Source: Mucilaginibacter flavus (GTDB taxonomy: Bacteria > Bacteroidota > Bacteroidia > Sphingobacteriales > Sphingobacteriaceae). From it: 64,000 nt of DNA. The stretch covers positions 62,728-126,727 of the forward strand of contig NZ_JAUFPS010000032.1 of NCBI RefSeq assembly GCF_030409315.1. Direction: 5' to 3'. The stretch's first letter is position 1, and each line of letters begins with the position of its first letter. The translations under genes were made by a program, and so were the position numbers. The notes under the pieces were generated by a model. It made no database searches and was not told the origin of the DNA. It saw only the letters and a list, made by a program, of their open reading frames with translations. Shown piece by piece: positions 61,187 through 64,000 of the stretch.

Positions 61187-63637
61187 ATGAAGGTTTTATT
61201 CGGAAGCATTTTTTGTGCACTCCTAATTGGCGTGTGTTGTATTTCTTTTGCTCAAACGAAACCTTCGGCTATACAGGGTAAAGTTTTGATGGATAACAAT
61301 GGCCCCGCAGACGCGGCTACTATTGTATTGATGCAAGCTGCCGACTCGGCCATCATCAAATCGGCCCTTGCCGACAAAAACGGAGGCTACCTGTTTACCA
61401 ACTTAAGGGCGGGCAGTTATTTGCTTTTAGTTACCCAAATTGGCAGTGGCAAAATTTACGCCGGGCCTTATAGCTTAACCGCCGGAGAAACCTTCGCGGT
61501 TCCCAATATTACCTTAAAACAAGTTAGTACCCAGTTAAAAGATGTTACCGTTGTAGCACGTAAGCCATATATACAGGTAAAACCGGGTAAAGTAATACTA
61601 AATGTGCAAAACAGTATCCTGGCCGATGGCAATTCGGCGTATGAAGTGCTGCGTCAATCGCCGGGAGTACACGTGGGAGGTGATAGGGAAACACTGGTTA
61701 TTACCGGCAGGCAACCCGCGCTCATCACTATAGATGGCAAAGCAACCAACCTTACCGGCGATGACTTGAACGCCATGCTGCGCAGCATGCAAAGCAGTAC
61801 CATAGATCAGATTGAAATTATCAGCAGCGGATCGGCAAAGTATGATGCATCGGGTGGCGGTATTATTAACATTGTGCTAAAGAAAGGCAAAAATATTGGT
61901 ACCAACGGTACATTTACTGCCGGCGCGGGCATGGGCAAATACGCTAAAGGGCGTGCGGGTATCATTTTTAATAACCGCACAAATAAGCTTAATATTTTTG
62001 GTAACTATACTTATGACGATAATAAAACCTATCGCAATATTGTAAATAACCGGGCCATAAAATATAACGATACCTTAAGTAATTACGATGTTGGCTATAA
62101 TAATATTCAAAAAACTCAAAATCATAATTTTAAGGTAGGGCTTGATTATGCTTTGTCGCCCAAACAAACCATTGGTTTTTTGGTAAGTGGCATTATTAGG
62201 GCTGATGATATTGTAAAGGATAATACGCTAAACATTACCAATCAAAACAAACTCGATTCGATTATTGTGGCCCGGTCTGTACTTAACAGAAAAAGCAGCT
62301 TTTTAAATTATAACCTTAATTATAATGCTACGCTTGATAAAAGCGGTAAAACCATAGCGGCTGATTTAAATTATTCTACCTATAACCGCCACTCTGACGA
62401 GTATATTACCAATAACTTTTTTACGCCCGATGGCAGCAACTACCGGGGCGCACAACAGTTAGAAAATCTATCGCCATCTGATATTCATGTATGGACATCT
62501 AAAATAGATTATGTTAATCCGCTTGGCAAGGATTCGCGCTTTGACGCAGGTTTTAAATACAACCATGCCCAAAGCGATAACAACCTGATATTTGGCCCCA
62601 AAGAAAACAATGTATACCGGATTGACCCTAATTTTAGCAACCGCTTTTTATACAAGGAGGTAGTAACATCGGGTTATATCAATTACTATAAAAAAACCGG
62701 TAAATGGGATATTACAGCTGGTTTAAGAGGGGAAAATACCAAATCGACAGGTACCACGATATCAATGCAAGATGCCGGCGGCGATGCCAGTACCAAAAGC
62801 TATTTTAACCTTTTCCCGCAGGCGCAGTTGAGTTATACTTATACCGAAAAGAATTTGTTTACCTTAAGCTATAACAGGGGCATAAACCGCCCTACTTACC
62901 AGGATATTAACCCGTTTTTATACTATACCGATCCTTATGATTATCGTTCGGGCAATAAAGATCTGAAACCCGAGTATACTAACGCATTGCAGTTATCGCA
63001 TACCTATAATGAAACTTATATAACAACGGTTTACTATAACCAAACCAATAACGCGTACGATTTCCCTATTTACCGGCAAAATGATACCACCAAGGTTAAC
63101 ATTACCGAGCGTAAAAACTTTGGGCGTATTTATATTATAGGGATTTCATTTTATGTGCCGGTACAGATTACCAAATGGTGGTCGGCAAATTTCAATTTAG
63201 ATGTGGCTCATTTGCGGTATAAGGCATACCCGGTTAATGGTAATTACGATAAAGCTTCGCAATACATTACTTTTAACAGTACCCAAAACTTTGCCATTAG
63301 CAGCACAGTTTCTGCCGAAGTTTCTGGCCAATACGAATCGCCAACAGTTTATGGAGTTAGTCAGTTAAAGCAAACTTATTGGGCTAACGCGGGCATCAGC
63401 AAGCAAATACTCAATAAACGGGGTAGTATTAAATTGAGCGTTAACGATATTTTTAATACCCAGCGTGATCGTTACAGCGCTCTTTATCAAAATATAAATT
63501 TGTATGGGGTTGATAAAAAAGAAACCCGGGTTTTCAGGCTTGGCTTTAATTATCGTTTTGGGAAATCAAGCGTGAAATCGGCAGCTAAACACGATACCGG
63601 TAGTGCAGACGAACAGCGCCGTACCAACGGTAATTAG
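61187..63637 (+). CDS. Outer-membrane beta-barrel protein, TonB-receptor-like
   Basis: An 816-residue outer-membrane protein. The signal (CISFAQ) is followed by a carboxypeptidase regulatory-like domain (AIQGKVLMDNNGPADAATIV), then a plug-like domain (GNSAYEVLRQSPGVHVGGDR, GGIINIVLKKGKN). A C-terminal beta-barrel (OMP_b-brl_3-type) follows, ending in VFRLGFNYRFG. The protein lacks a clear TonB box. It may import a ligand or act in the envelope. No SusD partner is adjacent. Confidence 0.88.
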   Translation: MKVLFGSIFCALLIGVCCISFAQTKPSAIQGKVLMDNNGPADAATIVLMQAADSAIIKSALADKNGGYLFTNLRAGSYLLLVTQIGSGKIYAGPYSLTAGETFAVPNITLKQVSTQLKDVTVVARKPYIQVKPGKVILNVQNSILADGNSAYEVLRQSPGVHVGGDRETLVITGRQPALITIDGKATNLTGDDLNAMLRSMQSSTIDQIEIISSGSAKYDASGGGIINIVLKKGKNIGTNGTFTAGAGMGKYAKGRAGIIFNNRTNKLNIFGNYTYDDNKTYRNIVNNRAIKYNDTLSNYDVGYNNIQKTQNHNFKVGLDYALSPKQTIGFLVSGIIRADDIVKDNTLNITNQNKLDSIIVARSVLNRKSSFLNYNLNYNATLDKSGKTIAADLNYSTYNRHSDEYITNNFFTPDGSNYRGAQQLENLSPSDIHVWTSKIDYVNPLGKDSRFDAGFKYNHAQSDNNLIFGPKENNVYRIDPNFSNRFLYKEVVTSGYINYYKKTGKWDITAGLRGENTKSTGTTISMQDAGGDASTKSYFNLFPQAQLSYTYTEKNLFTLSYNRGINRPTYQDINPFLYYTDPYDYRSGNKDLKPEYTNALQLSHTYNETYITTVYYNQTNNAYDFPIYRQNDTTKVNITERKNFGRIYIIGISFYVPVQITKWWSANFNLDVAHLRYKAYPVNGNYDKASQYITFNSTQNFAISSTVSAEVSGQYESPTVYGVSQLKQTYWANAGISKQILNKRGSIKLSVNDIFNTQRDRYSALYQNINLYGVDKKETRVFRLGFNYRFGKSSVKSAAKHDTGSADEQRRTNGN

Positions 63638-63639
63638 GC

Positions 63640-63855
63640 TTATTTTATCTGTAGTTCGGGGTATTTGCCTTTGATACGTGTTGTAAAGAAATTCCCTAAA
63701 GATTCGGCGCTCATAAACTTTTTGAATGACGAGCGGGAGAAGCCAAAATACTGCCATACACTACCGCTTTCGCTAAATTCAAGTTCAAGAATTTTGTTAG
63801 GTGCATCATAGCCGGCGCTATGTAATGCTGATGAGGTTACAGCTTGCCTTTGCAT
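63640..63855 (-). CDS. KTSC domain protein
   Basis: A 71-residue protein with the KTSC domain pattern: SSALHSAGYDAPNKILELEF, then VWQYFGFSRSSFKKFMSAES. KTSC domains are found in RNA-binding and related proteins, but the free-standing form has no assigned role. It is convergent with the beta-barrel gene (2 bp between stops). Confidence 0.82.
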   Translation of the reverse strand: MQRQAVTSSALHSAGYDAPNKILELEFSESGSVWQYFGFSRSSFKKFMSAESLGNFFTTRIKGKYPELQIK

Positions 63856-63913
63856 AATATTATGGTTTCATAATATTATAATGTAAAATATTGTAAAAAG
63901 GTTTTAAATAGGT

Positions 63914-64000
63914 TTATCCGGCATGCCCGCTAAGCATGCTGGCCATAATAATAAACAATACCAATATAGTGATGCCCAGGTACAGGTAGTCTTTCTCCAA
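63914..64000 (-). CDS. C-terminal part of a membrane protein (cut by window edge)
   Basis: The reverse strand is open from 64000 to a stop at 63914-63916 (28 codons). It encodes LEKDYLYLGITILVLFIIMA, then SMLSGHAG. A hydrophobic segment near the C-terminus suggests the end of a small membrane protein. The start lies outside the window. Confidence 0.4.
   Translation of the reverse strand: MEKDYLYLGITILVLFIIMASMLSGHAG

Overview
The window is chromosomal DNA of a Bacteroidota bacterium, most likely family Sphingobacteriaceae (Mucilaginibacter or Pedobacter type). This placement is an inference. It rests on promoters with TAnnTTTG -7 boxes, the near absence of Shine-Dalgarno sites, Bacteroidota-restricted families (DUF6377 regulator, type IX secretion plug protein, TamL, DUF5686, Hc1 histone H1-like protein), many SPII lipoproteins, and abundant short palindromic intergenic repeats. 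There is no rRNA, CRISPR array, prophage or complete insertion sequence. One tRNA (Cys, GCA) is present.

Layout. 1-7.2 kb: left-truncated DUF6377 regulator, AraC regulator with a siderophore-interacting ferric reductase, a PNPOx-like flavoprotein, and a MocR regulator divergent from a DoxX-EamA transporter pair. 7.2-14 kb: small proteins and lipoproteins, GH30 glycosidase, PurU, cupin, TspO. 14-24.5 kb: TamL outer-membrane protein overlapping head-to-head with an RNA methyltransferase, tRNA-Cys with a small basic protein, PyrD, Tat-exported SGNH hydrolase, ABC-F ATPase, type IX secretion plug protein. 24.6-33.3 kb: GH2 beta-galactosidase, Crp regulator, NTF2-like protein, M15 peptidase, HAD nucleotidase divergent from a DeoR-MFS pair, ArsR-Old Yellow Enzyme pair. 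33.3-42.4 kb: MacB-type permease, a low-complexity lipoprotein, SRPBCC protein, two-domain sulfurtransferase, YkuK-like protein, acyltransferase, NUDIX hydrolase. 43-49.4 kb: GH125 mannosidase, an ABA4-like/membrane pair below a Crp regulator, an orphan 391-aa protein that looks like a two-domain pore-former, and a histone H1-like protein. 49.4-64 kb: DapA, DUF5686 barrel protein, LigA, DUF6263, DUF885 peptidase, DinB, an alpha/beta hydrolase lacking its serine nucleophile, an outer-membrane beta-barrel protein, a KTSC protein and a truncated membrane protein.

How it works together. The genes suggest a free-living glycan-degrading heterotroph (GH30, GH2, GH125 and SGNH enzymes, outer-membrane beta-barrel proteins) with many small regulator-plus-target units. 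The most distinctive non-coding content is a dense set of at least eight inverted-repeat families. One family has three copies here and a 19-bp terminal inverted repeat. Two families run into the 3' ends of genes. Best leads for a second look: the 391-aa orphan, the Ser-to-Gly hydrolase, a rare strong Shine-Dalgarno before a small gene, several near-leaderless promoters, and regulator-linked operator candidates.
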